A DNA stretch of 15,842 bases from assembly GCA_028819775.1 (NCBI GenBank), contig JAPPKV010000540.1, positions 1 through 15,842 on the forward strand, given 5' to 3'. This DNA is from Gammaproteobacteria bacterium. GTDB taxonomy: Bacteria; Pseudomonadota; Gammaproteobacteria; Pseudomonadales; Azotimanducaceae_A. This document shows, in pieces, positions 1-8,391 of the stretch (position 1 is the first letter of the stretch; each line of letters begins with the position of its first letter). The notes under the pieces were generated by a model, which searched no databases, was not told the origin of the DNA, and worked only from the letters and a program-made list of their open reading frames with translations. Position numbers and translations under genes: made by a program.

Positions 1-67
1 AGCGGAACGGGTGGTTCCCACCTCGGCGTGGAGCCCGAAAGCGGAGGTCGCACCCACGGCTTGGAAC

Positions 68-103
68 GCCGGCTTCAGCCGGCACAGCCCGCCGCAGGCG
101 GGC
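68..103. repeat. Two adjacent GC-rich hairpins downstream of hsdR
   Basis: Two perfect inverted repeats lie side by side. GCCGGC at 68-73 pairs with GCCGGC at 78-83 around the loop TTCA. GCCCGCC at 87-93 pairs with GGCGGGC at 97-103 around GCA. They are about 80 bp beyond the hsdR stop codon. They could act as a factor-dependent terminator or be REP-like intergenic palindromes. No T-tract follows on either strand, so an intrinsic terminator is not supported. The rest of 1-182 shows no gene. Confidence 0.5.
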
Positions 104-182
104 GGAGCGCGTCTGGCCGGCGGGCGCAGATGACGGCGCCTCCCAACCCGAGCCTGTGTGATTCAGCTCGCCGGTGCCGGAC

Positions 183-3100
183 CTACGCAGCCTGGGACGG
201 CGTGCCCGCACCCTCGTAGGCGCGCCCGAACGAAAACTCGCTGAGCCGCCGCCGGAAGCCGGGGTTGTCCATGAACTGCTTGAAGAGCTCGGTGTCGTCC
301 TTCATCAGGGAGGTCATGACCCGCAGCAGCGCCTTGTCGTGTTCGATCCGGGCGTTCTCCCGGTCGGAGTTCTCACGAGCGTTCTGGAAGGCGGCGTCCG
401 CGGCGACCCGCGCCGGGATAGTCTCGACGATGAGACGCTGGACCCGGTCGGCGTCCTCCCACTGGATGTCGCCGACGAGCTCGTTGAACTGCCGCAGGAT
501 GTTCGACAGGTAGTCCATCTCCGGCTCGGGGAGTCGGCCGCCGCCGTCGCCCGGAACGGGATCGATCTCAGCGTTCTCGTCGGGCAGGACGATTTTCTCC
601 ATCGTCCGCTTCTCGATCCGGTAGCTGTCCATGTCGATGGCGTCGAGGATGCCCCGGGCGAGATCGTCTTCCTTGGGTGAGGGCAGCTTCGGGATCAGGA
701 AGTTCAGGAAGATCGAGAGCTTCTCCCACCCCGCGTTCCCGTAGGGCAGGACGGACGCCAGGAAGGCGTAGGTGCGCACGAACGCCTTGGCCTTGCCCTT
801 GAAGTCCACTTGCCCGTCCTCGTCCAGCTCTTCCAGATACACCGCGACGCATGCGTCGAGGATCGGATCGAGCCGGTCCCGGTCCGCGTCGCCCAGGTAG
901 AGCTTCACGAAGTCGTCGACCTGCCCGGCGGTGTACACGTGGGCGCCGTCGAGGTCTGCCTTCAGGTCGTGGAGCTTGTCGGGGTCCGTCTCGTCGGCGA
1001 GGATGGTTGTCCGGTAGTAGTCCGAGAAGGAATCCCGGATGATGTCCGCGTCATTCAGGAAGTCCAGCACGAAGACATCGTGCTTCCCGGCACGGGCGCG
1101 GTTGAGCCGCGACAGCGTCTGCACCGCCTTGATCCCGGAGAGTGTCTTGTCCACGTACATGGTGTGGAGCAGCGGCTCGTCGTACCCGGTCTGGAACTTG
1201 TCCGCACAGACGAGGAAGCGGTAAGGCTCCTCCCGGATCTTCCGGGCGATCCGGCTCGACGGAAAGCCGTTCAGGGAAGCCTCGGTGACGGTCGCCCCCC
1301 CGAACTCGAACTCGCCGGAGAAGGCGACGATGGCCTGGTAGCGACTCTTCCGCGTCTTCAGGTAGGCCTGGATGGCCTCGAAGTACTGAATCGCCCGCTC
1401 GACGCCGTTCGTGACGACCATGGCCCGGGCCTCGCCGCCGATCCTGCCCTGGCGGAGAACCTGTTCGTGGAAGTGGTCCACCATGATCTCGGCCTTCAGG
1501 CGGATCGCGTGGTCGTGCCCCTCCACGAACCGTCGCAGCTTCTTGTGCGCCTTCCGCACGTCGAACTCGGGGTCGTCCTCGACAGTCTTCGCCAGCTTGT
1601 AGTAACTAGAAACCGGCGTGTAGTGGGCGAACACGTCCAGGATGAATCCCTCCTGGATCGCCTGTTTCATGGTGTAGCTGTGGAACGGGTGGTGCTTCAC
1701 GCTGCCGTCGGCCTGCGGGTCCGGGGCGCCGAAGATCTCCAGCGTCTTGTTCTTCGGGGTGGCGGTGAAGGCGAAGTAGCTGGCGTTCGGGAGCAGCTTG
1801 CGCGACTCCATGAGCCGGTTGATCGTGTCCTCGGTCGTCTCCTCCTCAACCTCTCGGGCGGCCTCGGAGAGGCTGCCGGTCATGGCCGCGGCGGTCCGGC
1901 CCCCCTGACTCGAATGCGCTTCGTCAATGATGATCGCGAAGCGTCGTCCCCGATGCTCGTCGCCGATCTCGTCGAGGATGAAACGGAACTTCTGGACCGT
2001 CGAGATGACGATCTTCTTACCGGACTCGAGGAATCGTCGCAGATCGCCCGCGTCCTCGGCGTGCCCCACCGTGGCGCTGATCTGGGCGTACTGCCGGATC
2101 GTGTCGCGGATCTGGGTGTCGAGGATCCGCCGGTCGGTGACCACGATGATGGAGTCGAAGACCTCCCCCTCGTCACCCGAGAGGCCGATGAGCTGGTGCG
2201 CGAGCCAGGCGATCGAGTTGCTCTTGCCGCTCCCGGCCGAGTGCTGGATCAGGTAGCGCCGGCCTGCGCCGCGCTCGGCGGCGTCGGCCAGCAGGCGGCG
2301 GACGACGTCGAGCTGGTGGTAGCGGGGCCAGATCTGGGTCTTCCGCTTCTTCCGCGTCGTCTCGTCCTTCGACGTGACGAGCTGCGCGTAGTTCTCCAGG
2401 ATGTTGGCGAGGCTGTCCCGGCGGAGCACCTCGCGCCACAGGTAACCGGTCCGGATCCCGCCCGAGTCGGGCGGGTTGCCTGCGCCGTCGTTCCAGCCGC
2501 GGTTGAAGGGGAGGAAGCGCGACGCCTTCCCTTTGAGTTCGGTGCAGAAGCGCACCTCACCCTCGTCCACGGCGAAATGCGCCACGCAACGGCCGCACTC
2601 GAACAGCTTCTCGCGGGGGCTGCGGTCCTTCCGGTACTGCCAGACGGCGTCGTCCACCGTCTGCTTGGTGAGGTTGTTCTTGAGCTCGAAGGTGAAGACA
2701 GGGAGCCCGTTGACGAAGAGTCCGAGATCGAGCGCCCGCCGCGTCTCGTCCCGGCTGTAGCGAAGCTGACGGGTGACGGTGAAACGGTTCACCGCGAAGC
2801 GTGCCTGCGCCTTCGGGTTTTCCGCCGACGGTGTTCCGTAGAAGAGGTCGAGGGCGTGGGCGCCGTGCTTGACGCCGTGGCGGAGCACCTCGACGACGCC
2901 GCGCTTCGAGATCTCGCCTTGCAGCCGGGCGAGGAAGCGGCGTCTCGCCGGGCCGTCTTCGGAAAGGTCCAGCGATTCGGCGACGCGGGGCTGGGTCGCG
3001 CGCAGGAATGCGCTCAGCTGGGCGAGGTCAACGCAGTACTCGCGGTCATAGTCGTGCGGGTTCCCGCAGGTCCAACCGACCCCGCCGTAGCCGGCGGGGG

Positions 3101-3200
3101 GCTCCGCGACCGAGTCGGGGGTGCCCGGATCGCAGGGATGGCCGGTCAGCGCGGTGCAGATCAGGCGCTCGAGCCCGCGTTCGGAGGTGTCGGTGGTCAC
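183..3200 (-). CDS. hsdR: Type I restriction endonuclease, R (HsdR) subunit
   Basis: This is the motor and nuclease subunit of a type I restriction complex, which translocates DNA with ATP and cuts it at a distance from the recognition site. The 1005-residue length fits the family. The N-terminal PD-(D/E)xK-type nuclease shows D158 in a LDLGLFVNG context and the E172-L-K174 pair. The superfamily 2 helicase core follows: Walker A AGSGKS at 322-327, DEAH at 426-429, FTATP around 478-482, TGYD at 671-674, and a motif VI-like QTLSRLNRA at 694-702. The catalytic residues I can identify are present, so the protein looks intact. The start is GTG, overlapping the hsdS stop as GTGA, which implies translational coupling. 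It is the last gene of the endonuclease-hsdS-hsdR operon; its M partner lies about 9 kb upstream at 12682-15129. Confidence 0.95.
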   Translation of the reverse strand: MTTDTSERGLERLICTALTGHPCDPGTPDSVAEPPAGYGGVGWTCGNPHDYDREYCVDLAQLSAFLRATQPRVAESLDLSEDGPARRRFLARLQGEISKRGVVEVLRHGVKHGAHALDLFYGTPSAENPKAQARFAVNRFTVTRQLRYSRDETRRALDLGLFVNGLPVFTFELKNNLTKQTVDDAVWQYRKDRSPREKLFECGRCVAHFAVDEGEVRFCTELKGKASRFLPFNRGWNDGAGNPPDSGGIRTGYLWREVLRRDSLANILENYAQLVTSKDETTRKKRKTQIWPRYHQLDVVRRLLADAAERGAGRRYLIQHSAGSGKSNSIAWLAHQLIGLSGDEGEVFDSIIVVTDRRILDTQIRDTIRQYAQISATVGHAEDAGDLRRFLESGKKIVISTVQKFRFILDEIGDEHRGRRFAIIIDEAHSSQGGRTAAAMTGSLSEAAREVEEETTEDTINRLMESRKLLPNASYFAFTATPKNKTLEIFGAPDPQADGSVKHHPFHSYTMKQAIQEGFILDVFAHYTPVSSYYKLAKTVEDDPEFDVRKAHKKLRRFVEGHDHAIRLKAEIMVDHFHEQVLRQGRIGGEARAMVVTNGVERAIQYFEAIQAYLKTRKSRYQAIVAFSGEFEFGGATVTEASLNGFPSSRIARKIREEPYRFLVCADKFQTGYDEPLLHTMYVDKTLSGIKAVQTLSRLNRARAGKHDVFVLDFLNDADIIRDSFSDYYRTTILADETDPDKLHDLKADLDGAHVYTAGQVDDFVKLYLGDADRDRLDPILDACVAVYLEELDEDGQVDFKGKAKAFVRTYAFLASVLPYGNAGWEKLSIFLNFLIPKLPSPKEDDLARGILDAIDMDSYRIEKRTMEKIVLPDENAEIDPVPGDGGGRLPEPEMDYLSNILRQFNELVGDIQWEDADRVQRLIVETIPARVAADAAFQNARENSDRENARIEHDKALLRVMTSLMKDDTELFKQFMDNPGFRRRLSEFSFGRAYEGAGTPSQAA

Positions 3201-4570
3201 GCGGCCGGCGTCTCGGGAAGTGCCGCCGCCGCATTGCGCACGTCGAGTTTGCCCGTGACGACGTCGGAGATGAGCCGGGCGCGGTATTCGTTCAAGTGTT
3301 TGATCTGTCGGTGCGCAGCATCGGCCGCCGAACGGATGCCAGAGGTGCTATAGGTGATGCTCTCGACGATCAGGGCCTGTTCCGCGATCCCAGGAAAGCT
3401 GATTGCTCGCGTGGCGGTTGTCTGAAGATTCGTTCGTTGCCGTGTCGCACCGGTTGACAGGAAGTTGGACGCTCCCGCTGCGGTGGCGGTCAGTTGGTGC
3501 GCGACAAACTGAGGATCAACGCAGTCCGTGTCGAGCCGAAACCGAAAGCAGTCGGCCTTCACCATCGCGGGTAGGATTGTTGCAGGAGCCACACACGCAC
3601 GACCGGAAGGGTGACGGTTGTCGCCCAATCCGGCGATCAGGAGGTCACCTGTTGCTACGGAGTGGTCTCCAAGGGCTGCGCAATGTTCTTCGGAGACGTA
3701 GGTGGCATTCTCTTCCTTGAACTCTCCGTGGCCGATGTTCTGAAGCCGAACTACCCTGACTCCGTTCGTGGTGTAGTGTGACGATTTGAGGCCGGAGCCG
3801 AAGGGGCCGTCGCACCGACTACGAGTTACCCGCCGCAGAGCGACCACCGTCCATGGCTCCGGCACCCGGCCCAGCCACGTCGCCCCGGAGTCCTTGTAGG
3901 CCGGAAAGGGCTTCCCGGTCTGGACGTCGATTTGGCCGGTGACGGCCTGCTGGACGATGGCTTGTTTTTGCTCCTCCAGAAGTGCGATCCGCTTCTCCTT
4001 CAACGTGATCGCACGCTGGATCCGTCGATCGGCGTCGTCGAGAAACCTCACAATGGCTGCTTGTTCGGTCGAGGGTGGACAGATGCACGGCAGATACTTG
4101 AAGTCGCCCCAATCAAGGTTCTGACGCAGACCAGAGCCGAGACCGTAGAACACCTTCTTCAGGTCGTAGCAATGCAGGAGCAAGTGTCCGTACTCACGTG
4201 TCATCGTCCCTGTAGTTTGGAAGCACATGTACGCGGAGGTGATGATTCCTAGTGTCTTGGCCAAGGCGAATCTGAGACTAGACCAGTCGTTCTGCAAATC
4301 AGTCGGCCGAACCACGATGTCTCCAGGCTCCACGATCTGGTACGTCTCAAACGAGGCCGGTACCAAGCCGTGCAGCGTGTGCGGTGGTTTAACCACCAGT
4401 CGTCCGTAGCTGAGCGATAGAACTGTTGACTCCCGCAGGCCGCTGTTGGGTATGTTCTTCTCCGCGTAGAAAGCTCTGCCGGGCTGACTGATCCAGTGGC
4501 TTGGGATCGTCCCCAGCCACTCCACCCCGGAGTCCCGGTAGGCGGGATACGGCCGGAGCCCAGCGATCAA
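3197..4570 (-). CDS. hsdS: Type I restriction-modification specificity subunit (HsdS)
   Basis: This is the DNA-recognition subunit that directs both HsdM methylation and HsdR cleavage to a bipartite site. The 457-residue protein has the expected two-fold architecture. Each half opens with a similar segment (YPAYRDSGVEWLG near residue 7; FPAYKDSGATWLG in the middle), followed by a target-recognition domain and a conserved helical spacer (EQAAIVRFLDDADRRI in the first half, EQALIVESITYSTSGI in the second). Each half ends in a VTG-containing motif (VTGQIDV, VTGKLDV). The two recognition domains differ, so an asymmetric bipartite target is expected; the bases cannot be read from this. The start codon is TTG, overlapping the upstream stop as TTGA. 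I chose it because it places the conserved opening motif at the N-terminus. Confidence 0.93.
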   Translation of the reverse strand: MIAGLRPYPAYRDSGVEWLGTIPSHWISQPGRAFYAEKNIPNSGLRESTVLSLSYGRLVVKPPHTLHGLVPASFETYQIVEPGDIVVRPTDLQNDWSSLRFALAKTLGIITSAYMCFQTTGTMTREYGHLLLHCYDLKKVFYGLGSGLRQNLDWGDFKYLPCICPPSTEQAAIVRFLDDADRRIQRAITLKEKRIALLEEQKQAIVQQAVTGQIDVQTGKPFPAYKDSGATWLGRVPEPWTVVALRRVTRSRCDGPFGSGLKSSHYTTNGVRVVRLQNIGHGEFKEENATYVSEEHCAALGDHSVATGDLLIAGLGDNRHPSGRACVAPATILPAMVKADCFRFRLDTDCVDPQFVAHQLTATAAGASNFLSTGATRQRTNLQTTATRAISFPGIAEQALIVESITYSTSGIRSAADAAHRQIKHLNEYRARLISDVVTGKLDVRNAAAALPETPAA

Positions 4571-5610
4571 ACGTCCGAATCCTCCGGAACGAGCATCCAG
4601 ACCGGCTTCAGTGGTAACTCCGCCTGGATCTCGGCCGGCAAGCGCTCGTAGCTCCGATAGATGGCCTCCACCAGGTCACGGCTGTCCCACAGCCGGACGC
4701 TGAAGTGACCCTGACGCGATTCCCGCTGTACCGCCTTGTTGAATCCGCCCCAACAAACCAGCAGGCCCTGATCCGCGGTGAACGGTTGGAGCGTTCCCTG
4801 GAGGGTCCGGTACACGGTGACGTCCGCCGGACTCTGCCCGGACTTCACCTGAACGCACAGGCGCGGCGCGTCGAGCCCGAGCGAGCCGCGGCCCGCGAGG
4901 ATGTCCACACCACCGTCCGGCCCTGCCGGGGAGAGGCGCGTCACCCAGCCGTCCGCCTGGAGAACAGCGTCCACCAGCCGGGCGAGGGCGTGGCCGGAGA
5001 ACCGCGACTGAATGCGCGCCACGATCTGATCGTGCGCTAACTGCGCGAGGTCCGTCGTTTCTGCGGGTGTTTCTGACGATCCGTCGGGGGTCGGGTCTAA
5101 GCCCACTTCAAGCCCTGGATCGGGTTTCCCGTCCAGGACGGCGGCCGCGCGGGTGGCGGCATCGTTTCGGGAGATGTTGCAGACCGTCATGAAGGCGCCG
5201 AAGGAATAGAGCAGGTCCTGACCGAACGCCGTGCGGGGCACGTCGGGCCGCACCCATTCGACAGGTCGGGTGTGGCGTTTCTCGTCGTTGACATCCGCGT
5301 ACCGATACGGCCCCTTCACCCGGCCGATGGCGATCTGCGAGGTCAGCTTCCGTGGTAGAACCACGAGATCTCCGTCGCGCATCCTGTGCACGAAGGCCCA
5401 CAGTTGTCCCGCGACGTTACTGCGCTTGCCCGCCTTTTCGTCGGGGAGCGCGTCGTTCACGGCCTTCGTTATGTGCCGCTTCTCCGTGGCTTTCGCGAGC
5501 GACGGCACGTTGCGGAAGCCGAGGATGGCCAAGCCCCCCTCTATGGCGGTTTCTTCGTCCTCACCGTGTCGGCCCGCCCGGGCGAGATACACCCTGCTCG
5601 TTGGAGTCAC
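4567..5610 (-). CDS. Mrr-type restriction endonuclease with N-terminal PUA/EVE-like region
   Basis: A 347-residue predicted nuclease. The C-terminal half (about 190-345) matches the Mrr_cat form of the PD-(D/E)xK fold: GPDGGVD ending at D236, then the CVQVKSG strand with Q254-V-K256, then an LLVCWGGFNKA segment. Mrr-type enzymes commonly cut modified DNA. The N-terminal half contains DGDLVVLPRK...IAIGRVKGPYRY (about 80-104), which resembles the PUA/EVE-like modules used to read modified bases. That reading is an inference; the nuclease assignment is firmer. The start is GTG, preceded by a GGGAG element about 7 nt upstream. The stop overlaps the hsdS TTG start, so it leads the hsdS-hsdR operon. 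It may be a type IV (modification-dependent) component co-expressed with the type I system. Confidence 0.8.
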   Translation of the reverse strand: MTPTSRVYLARAGRHGEDEETAIEGGLAILGFRNVPSLAKATEKRHITKAVNDALPDEKAGKRSNVAGQLWAFVHRMRDGDLVVLPRKLTSQIAIGRVKGPYRYADVNDEKRHTRPVEWVRPDVPRTAFGQDLLYSFGAFMTVCNISRNDAATRAAAVLDGKPDPGLEVGLDPTPDGSSETPAETTDLAQLAHDQIVARIQSRFSGHALARLVDAVLQADGWVTRLSPAGPDGGVDILAGRGSLGLDAPRLCVQVKSGQSPADVTVYRTLQGTLQPFTADQGLLVCWGGFNKAVQRESRQGHFSVRLWDSRDLVEAIYRSYERLPAEIQAELPLKPVWMLVPEDSDV

Positions 5611-6248
5611 TATCCGTCTCCCACGTCGCCGCCGGCGACCGCAGCGCTGAGCCTATGCCGGCTCGTGTGTCCGGTCGTTCTCCAGCCGAACTCGCCGGCG
5701 GAGACCTCACATGTCACGCATGGCTCCGCCGGCCCTGTTCCGCCAGTCGACCGGACCCTCACCGCGGTCCCAAAGGGTGGCCAGGAAGGCGTCGGAAGGC
5801 CGCCGCTCTTCCATCCAGCGGCATCGGTGACGGACAATCCGGCATTCTCCGCGTCAATCCGGGCGCGGGCTTCGTGTATGAAGCGAACGGTGTAACACGC
5901 CTCGAGGGTCGCTCATTAGTCACTGGTCGGCACTTGGAATCCGCAAAATATCGGTAGCAGGATAGCCCATGCGCCGGCTTTCCCTGTTGCCGGCAAACGC
6001 TCCTCCGCCGGATGGCACTGTCGGCTGGGAGCACTGGTCTTCACGCTGCGAACACACTCTTCTCTGAGTCTCCGGCGGGAAATCTCGGGAACCGACACGG
6101 GTGCTGCCCTTCTGCGAAGCGATGGGTCGCCGCTGCGCCGCCACGCCGACGTGAGACGACATCTCGTGGATTCTGCGCAGCATTGGCCGCGAGGAGCGCA
6201 TCGCCCAGTGGCGTGACCGCGCGCTCGAACGGCGCTTTTGCAGGCGAA
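5611..6248. other. 638-bp intergenic region, no supported gene
   Basis: The stretch separates the Mrr-like gene from the Dcd-like gene. Short open frames exist on both strands, but they are arginine/serine/proline-rich, overlap one another, lack ribosome binding sites and show no recognisable motif. In one plus-strand frame, 6154-6230 reads DDISWILRSIGREERIAQW..., which has natural-looking composition but directly follows a TGA at 6151-6153, so it may be a decayed gene fragment. The promoter of the Mrr-hsdS-hsdR operon should lie here; I could not identify a convincing -35/-10 pair. Confidence 0.5.
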
Positions 6249-7001
6249 CTATCGTGTTGGGATCTGCGACTCGGATGTCACCTGCGGGGGTGTCGGCGAG
6301 GCTGGCGGTGCCCGCTCCTGGAGGCAATTCACGGTCAGTGTGATCAGGAGGGTCAAGGCGACGGCCCCAATCACGTGGAGACGCGCTTGCTGCTTCTCGA
6401 TCGCGTGGACGCGTTCGTCGAGTGCCCTATCGGCCTTCTCCATTTTCTTGGAAAGGCCGGCGAGAGACTGCAACTCTCCGGCGATTCCAGTTACTACCGC
6501 AGGGTCGATGCCCTTCCGAGTAGCGCCGTTCTTTTTGAAGGCAGTCGTCCGGTCTAGGCTCGTGTACCAGATCAGAAACGCCGGCTGTCCGCGTTTGAGG
6601 TGGACTGGCACAGGACCGGCATTGAAGACCGCAAACGTCAGCTGACCACAATAGCCTGGATCTACATGAAACCCGGACACGTTAACCAGACCCCGGAACT
6701 TGGTTTTTGCTCGGATGGAGATAAACGCTAGCGCGTCAGCTGGCACCGAGACGACCTCTTCCGTAAGCAGAAAAGCGAACTGCCCGGGGGGGATAGTGAA
6801 GGCCTCTCCATTGCTTAGCTGCCGGATCGTGACCGCACTCGGAGCGGCGTCCTGATCGTGTGGTGACACATAGACTTCAGGACCGATGGCGAGCGTGTAG
6901 GCCGCACAATCGACAAGCTCAGGGACGAACGGATCAATCAAAGTGCCGAGTCGTTCTCTGAGGGTCTCCCCGCTCCAGAACGCGGATGTTCGCTCGGTCA
7001 T
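6249..7001 (-). CDS. dCTP deaminase/dUTPase-fold protein with C-terminal membrane helix
   Basis: A 250-residue protein. Its first about 150 residues follow the trimeric Dcd/dUTPase fold: VDCAAYTLAIGPEVYV (30-45), FTIPPGQFAFLLT (68-80), the SIRAKTKFRGL strand (95-105), the conserved GFHVDPGY segment with D114, and FNAGPVPVHLKRGQ (126-139). Aligned by eye with bacterial dCTP deaminase, the catalytic Glu of the deaminase is Ala124 here (LTFAVFNAG versus a VLEFYNSG-type motif). Deamination is therefore doubtful; dUTPase-like hydrolysis or nucleotide sensing is possible. Residues about 170-207 look helical or coiled-coil, 210-227 form a hydrophobic transmembrane segment, and a Pro/Ser-rich tail follows. 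An AAAGGAG sequence at 7011-7017 (minus strand) supports the ATG. It is divergent from acpS across 90 bp. Family confidence is good; activity is unknown. Confidence 0.8.
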   Translation of the reverse strand: MTERTSAFWSGETLRERLGTLIDPFVPELVDCAAYTLAIGPEVYVSPHDQDAAPSAVTIRQLSNGEAFTIPPGQFAFLLTEEVVSVPADALAFISIRAKTKFRGLVNVSGFHVDPGYCGQLTFAVFNAGPVPVHLKRGQPAFLIWYTSLDRTTAFKKNGATRKGIDPAVVTGIAGELQSLAGLSKKMEKADRALDERVHAIEKQQARLHVIGAVALTLLITLTVNCLQERAPPASPTPPQVTSESQIPTR

Positions 7002-7091
7002 CGCTCTGTTCTCCTTTGTTCCATATCATTGTTTCCCAGCGTCACCCGGTGATGGGACATAGCCGTGTGGCCCCGAGGAGGAACCGGCCCT
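7002..7091. promoter_or_regulatory. Divergent control region between Dcd-like gene and acpS
   Basis: This 90-bp gap must carry the start signals for two divergent genes. AAAGGAG on the minus strand (7011-7017) serves the Dcd-like gene. AGGAGG on the plus strand (7076-7081), 10 nt before the ATG, serves acpS. A short dyad, TCACC-C-GGTGA, lies around 7042-7052. I could not assign -35/-10 boxes with confidence. Confidence 0.5.
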
Positions 7092-7496
7092 ATGGACATT
7101 GTCGGACACGGCATCGACTTGGTAAACATCGCCAAGATTCGGTGTTTGGTAGAGGACTCGCGCGATCCATTCGTTCCGCGTTGCTTCGTCCAAGCCGAAC
7201 TGGATGAGGTCGGCGACGGAGTCAATCGAATCGAGCGCCTGGCAGGTCGATTCGCCGCGAAGGAAGCCGTGCTCAAAGCGATCGGGACCGGCTTCGGGGC
7301 GGGGGTCGCTTTCACCGATGTGGTGATCCGGCGCGCACCTGGCGCGGCACCCGAGGTCCATCTCTCGGGCGGCGCAGCTCAAGCCGCCAAGGCACTGGGA
7401 GTAACGGCCTGGCGGCTTAGCATTAGTCATGCCAGCGGACTCGCGATGGCGAGCGTTCTCGCACTCCGATTGGAAGCTCAACTGAGTCGATCATGA
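7092..7496 (+). CDS. acpS: Holo-[acyl-carrier-protein] synthase (AcpS)
   Basis: AcpS transfers 4'-phosphopantetheine from coenzyme A to a serine of an acyl carrier protein, using Mg2+. The 134-residue protein shows the family signatures: GHGIDLVNI with D9, RFAAKEAVLKAIGTG with K57-E58, and the C-terminal LSISHASGLA motif. D9 and E58 match the metal-binding positions of characterised AcpS enzymes. The frame is open further upstream, but the ATG at 7092 gives the canonical MDIVGHGIDL start and has an AGGAGG site at 7076-7081. It is the only convincing plus-strand gene. Its last 19 bp overlap the 3' end of the MazG-like gene, so the pair is convergent. The natural substrate is plausibly the ACP-like protein at 11654-11953. 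A housekeeping acpS presumably exists elsewhere in the genome. Confidence 0.92.
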   Translation: MDIVGHGIDLVNIAKIRCLVEDSRDPFVPRCFVQAELDEVGDGVNRIERLAGRFAAKEAVLKAIGTGFGAGVAFTDVVIRRAPGAAPEVHLSGGAAQAAKALGVTAWRLSISHASGLAMASVLALRLEAQLSRS

Positions 7497-8374
7497 TCCG
7501 CGACCGGACCCAGAAAGCTAATGCTCCGCGCGTCTAGGTCGATGCCAATTCGGCCGCCGCGCGCGGCGAGCACTGCGCGCCATACCTTGAAACCCTGCAG
7601 GATCGCCTGCTCCCATTCGCCGGTCGTGCATTGTTGCACCTCCAGATGGGACGTCATGTCCTTGATCGTGCGCAAGAGCTGACTGTCTAGAGCGGCCACG
7701 CCTCTGAGGAAATGGTGGCGACGGGCATACTCGAATGCCAGTGCTACCACACCCTCCTCAATGACTGCGGCGCGTCCGCCATCCTCCACCTCATCGAGTA
7801 GCGGTCGGCTCTTGCGCTTTCGCCGCAGCAACCCGCGCGTGATCGGCGACCATCCAAGTACGGCAGCGTAGGCTAGGTGAAAGACGTCGTGAAAGCGGTA
7901 ACCGTCGGGATCGTACGCGTTGTCGGTAAGTTCGTCTCCAAACTCCTTGCCATCGACCAAGATCCGCACGTGCGGGTGCGTGCCCTTGTCGACCTCGAGG
8001 AGCTCTACTTCGAGCTGGCGCGGTAGCCGCTCACCGTCGGGGAGTCCCGCATCAAAGATCAGGGGCTCAGCACGACCGCTCGACCAGCGGTGTCTAACTT
8101 TGGCCAAGTTGGCCATAGCGATTCCTGACAACGATAGATTGAACTTACTGGCGACATTGGAGACATACCAAAGTAGGTCGCCCAATTCCTCCGACACGCG
8201 CTCCTTGAACAGCCGATGTGCCTCGCCGTCACGTAGGTGTTTCTTGTACTCGCTGAGCAATTGTCCGGTCTCCCCAGCAAGGCCAAGCATGGGAACGATC
8301 AATGAGGAGATTTCATCTTTCGTTGGCACACGATCAGTCTGCAGCGCACCCTTTTGGTAGCTGTCGAAATCCAT
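7478..8374 (-). CDS. MazG-like nucleoside triphosphate pyrophosphohydrolase
   Basis: A 298-residue protein of the all-alpha NTP-PPase superfamily, whose members hydrolyse NTPs or dNTPs to the monophosphate and pyrophosphate. The N-terminal about 95 residues carry the MazG-like core: LGLAGETGQLLSEYKKHLRDG (30-50) and the EELGDLLWY helix (62-70) with E63 and D66. The first metal motif reads E35-x-x-Q38 instead of the usual ExxE. The C-terminal about 170 residues, with DGYRFHDVFHLAYAAVLGW and EVEDGGRAAVIEEGV, form a second conserved helical region seen in long MazG-like proteins. The ATG at 8374 is preferred over an earlier in-frame start because AAGGAG (8381-8386) sits 6 nt upstream. It lies 17 nt after the previous gene and is the last gene of the operon. 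It could tune a modified or competing nucleotide pool. Confidence 0.85.
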   Translation of the reverse strand: MDFDSYQKGALQTDRVPTKDEISSLIVPMLGLAGETGQLLSEYKKHLRDGEAHRLFKERVSEELGDLLWYVSNVASKFNLSLSGIAMANLAKVRHRWSSGRAEPLIFDAGLPDGERLPRQLEVELLEVDKGTHPHVRILVDGKEFGDELTDNAYDPDGYRFHDVFHLAYAAVLGWSPITRGLLRRKRKSRPLLDEVEDGGRAAVIEEGVVALAFEYARRHHFLRGVAALDSQLLRTIKDMTSHLEVQQCTTGEWEQAILQGFKVWRAVLAARGGRIGIDLDARSISFLGPVADHDRLS

Positions 8375-8380
8375 GCGTGT

Positions 8381-8386
8381 CTCCTT
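8381..8386 (-). promoter_or_regulatory. Shine-Dalgarno site deciding the MazG-like start
   Basis: AAGGAG on the minus strand, 6 nt before the ATG at 8372-8374. It lies between the stop of the upstream gene (8392) and this start, which argues against the 25-codon N-terminal extension that the open frame would allow. Confidence 0.75.
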
Positions 8387-8391
8387 CGGTG

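Noticed and set aside
810..3353. 847-residue open frame on the plus strand
   Set aside because: It lies opposite hsdR, which has intact catalytic motifs. The frame is Val/Leu/Gly/Arg-rich without motifs and is the usual high-GC antisense shadow.
5759..6327. Overlapping minus-strand small open frames (60-135 residues)
   Set aside because: They overlap each other, have no ribosome binding site, have biased composition and match no family I know; some overlap the Dcd-like gene.
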